From NCBI GenBank assembly GCA_040902445.1, contig JBBDXJ010000189.1, positions 1 to 24,664 of the forward strand: 24,664 nucleotides of DNA, given 5' to 3'. Positions 23,856 to 24,664 of the stretch are shown here, one piece after another. Each line of letters starts with the position of its first letter. Within the stretch, counting starts at the first letter, position 1. Both the position numbers and the translations under genes were made by a program. The stretch comes from Chryseosolibacter sp040902445 (GTDB lineage: Bacteria; Bacteroidota; Bacteroidia; Cytophagales; Cyclobacteriaceae). The notes below the pieces were generated by a model. It was not told where the DNA came from. It saw only the letters and a list, made by a program, of their open reading frames with translations, and made no database searches.

Positions 23856-24153
23856 ACCTGCCACCCAACGCTGTTTTTTCTGTTCGCAGCTTGCAGCACT
23901 TCTTTTAGTGAATCGTGAGAGGTTCGTGCCACTTCCGCGCCCATCACATTGTTCTCGTTTCCCAAATGCAAAGACCTGATTGTTAAATTCATTTTCGCTC
24001 ATTAGCGCAAGAAAGAGGGATACAAAAAATCTTCGCTATGAACTGTTACTTTCCAATTCTATAGTAATCGAAGTAGGGTTATTATGGAAAAATAAAATTG
24101 CAGAAATTCACTCTGCGGGGACACAAATGAGAATAATCCCTCAATCTGACGAA
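23856..24153. other. Intergenic region downstream of the coiled-coil lipoprotein; no confident gene
   Basis: On the minus strand a 50-codon frame runs from an ATG at 23992 to a TGA inside the tandem repeat (23840-23842); a second overlapping frame starts slightly upstream. Neither resembles a family I know, and the repeat supplies their tails, so I do not call a gene. The right part holds the terminator of the TonB-dependent receptor gene. Confidence 0.5.
24088..24116 (-). terminator. Probable terminator of the TonB-dependent receptor gene
   Basis: Read on the minus strand: GCAGA, loop GTGAATT, TCTGC, followed by AATTTTATTTTT. It lies about 38 nt after the receptor stop codon. The stem is only five pairs, hence moderate confidence. 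Confidence 0.5.
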
Positions 24154-24664
24154 TCAAAATCCAGCGGTTACCGAGACGCTGAGACTGCGCCCGTAACCAT
24201 CCACTCCCGAGGAATAAACGCGGTAAGCCTCATCGAAAAGATTTTGGCCGGAGACAGCGAGGCTGAGGAATTTATATGTGTACCCTGAATAAACATTGAC
24301 AATATTCCATGAAGGGGCGGCGCCGTTTACCAATCGAACAGAAATACGGGCATCCGCTAGATCGCCACTTGCCAGTCGTTTTTGCCTTGCTGCAGAAACG
24401 TATTCGATCCTGAACCAAAATCCGGCGGGATGTTGATATCGCAGACCCAGCTTGCCGAAGACAGGAGGGATTCTTCTCATGGGTTCATTCTTAGAAACAT
24501 TTTGACCGTATGTATAAGTTAGATTGCCATACAGACCTGATGTGGAAGAAAGCTTTATTTCACCTTCCGTCTCCACGCCGTGCAATGAAGACTCGCTCAC
24601 ATTTTGCTTTCGATAAACCCTTCGATCTTCAATCGTATCCATTCCCTGATAGGTAACCGGTATG
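24154..24664 (-). CDS. TonB-dependent outer-membrane receptor, C-terminal part (runs off the window)
   Basis: About 170 C-terminal residues are visible, and the frame stays open to the window edge, so the true start lies beyond 24664. The sequence is alternating beta-strand with aromatic girdles (YGNLTYTYGQNV, KLGLRYQHPAGFWFRIEYVS, NIVNVYSGYTYKF). It ends with the hallmark NLFDEAYRVYSSGVDGYGR and a terminal Phe, the C-terminal barrel signal for Bam-dependent insertion. Such receptors import iron complexes, vitamin B12 or glycans using TonB; the substrate cannot be told from this part. The NLFD...Y motif resembles siderophore/vitamin receptors more than the SusC type. Confidence 0.85.
   Translation of the reverse strand, partial: IPVTYQGMDTIEDRRVYRKQNVSESSLHGVETEGEIKLSSTSGLYGNLTYTYGQNVSKNEPMRRIPPVFGKLGLRYQHPAGFWFRIEYVSAARQKRLASGDLADARISVRLVNGAAPSWNIVNVYSGYTYKFLSLAVSGQNLFDEAYRVYSSGVDGYGRSLSVSVTAGF

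Noticed and set aside
23840..23992. 50-codon minus-strand gene ending in the tandem repeat
   Set aside because: No family resemblance, its tail is supplied by the repeat, and a competing frame overlaps it.
23980..24288. 102-codon plus-strand frame at the end of the window
   Set aside because: It covers the receptor terminator and the antisense of its conserved C-terminus; the receptor reading is far stronger.

Overview
The window reads as chromosomal, mostly housekeeping DNA from a member of the Bacteroidota, most likely the Cytophagales. Several independent signs support this. Promoter-like sites fit the Bacteroidota form TTTG-N19-TAnnTTTG (best before atpD), and Shine-Dalgarno sequences are generally absent. 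atpD-atpC stands apart from the other ATP synthase genes, with an insertion in AtpD and a short epsilon subunit. The hpt-adk-obgE cluster is typical of the phylum, small lipoproteins are numerous, and a TonB-dependent receptor is present. The DnaJ variant also looks like Cytophagales, although that last point rests on memory rather than a search.

Layout. 1-2139: a small acidic lipoprotein gene with a clear terminator, converging on a secreted M28 metallopeptidase. 2140-2552: a 413-nt divergent control region. 2553-6561: gcvP (glycine decarboxylase) and sdaA (L-serine dehydratase), which together feed glycine and serine into one-carbon units and pyruvate; the spacer between them holds a heptamer-based inverted repeat. 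6600-8025 (minus strand): upp, a small membrane protein and a frameshifted solitary HicB-like gene. 8119-10482: an M42-like peptidase and a Tat-exported GH109-type NAD-dependent glycosidase. 10483-12881: hpt, adk and obgE, with an extended hairpin before hpt. 12998-14695: grpE-dnaJ, where DnaJ has lost one of its two zinc centres. 14788-18046: a secreted DUF4097-like protein, then an ABC-2 exporter pair of the NatA/NatB type. 18115-19347: a sensor histidine kinase lying just behind a terminator. 19522-21323: atpD-atpC with a textbook promoter and a shared bidirectional terminator. 21377-22945 (minus strand): an RluA-type pseudouridine synthase, a DUF6787-like membrane protein and a lipoprotein in one tight operon. 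23056-23811: a coiled-coil lipoprotein. 24154 to the window end (minus strand): the C-terminal part of a TonB-dependent receptor.

I found no phage, insertion sequence, CRISPR array, rRNA, tRNA or recognisable defence island, and no convincing new multi-gene system. The observations most worth checking are the DnaJ with a single zinc centre, the HicB frameshift, non-coding heptamer-phased repeats at three separate intergenic loci, and the long imperfect hairpin before hpt. Names come from motifs and family memory; no database search was possible.
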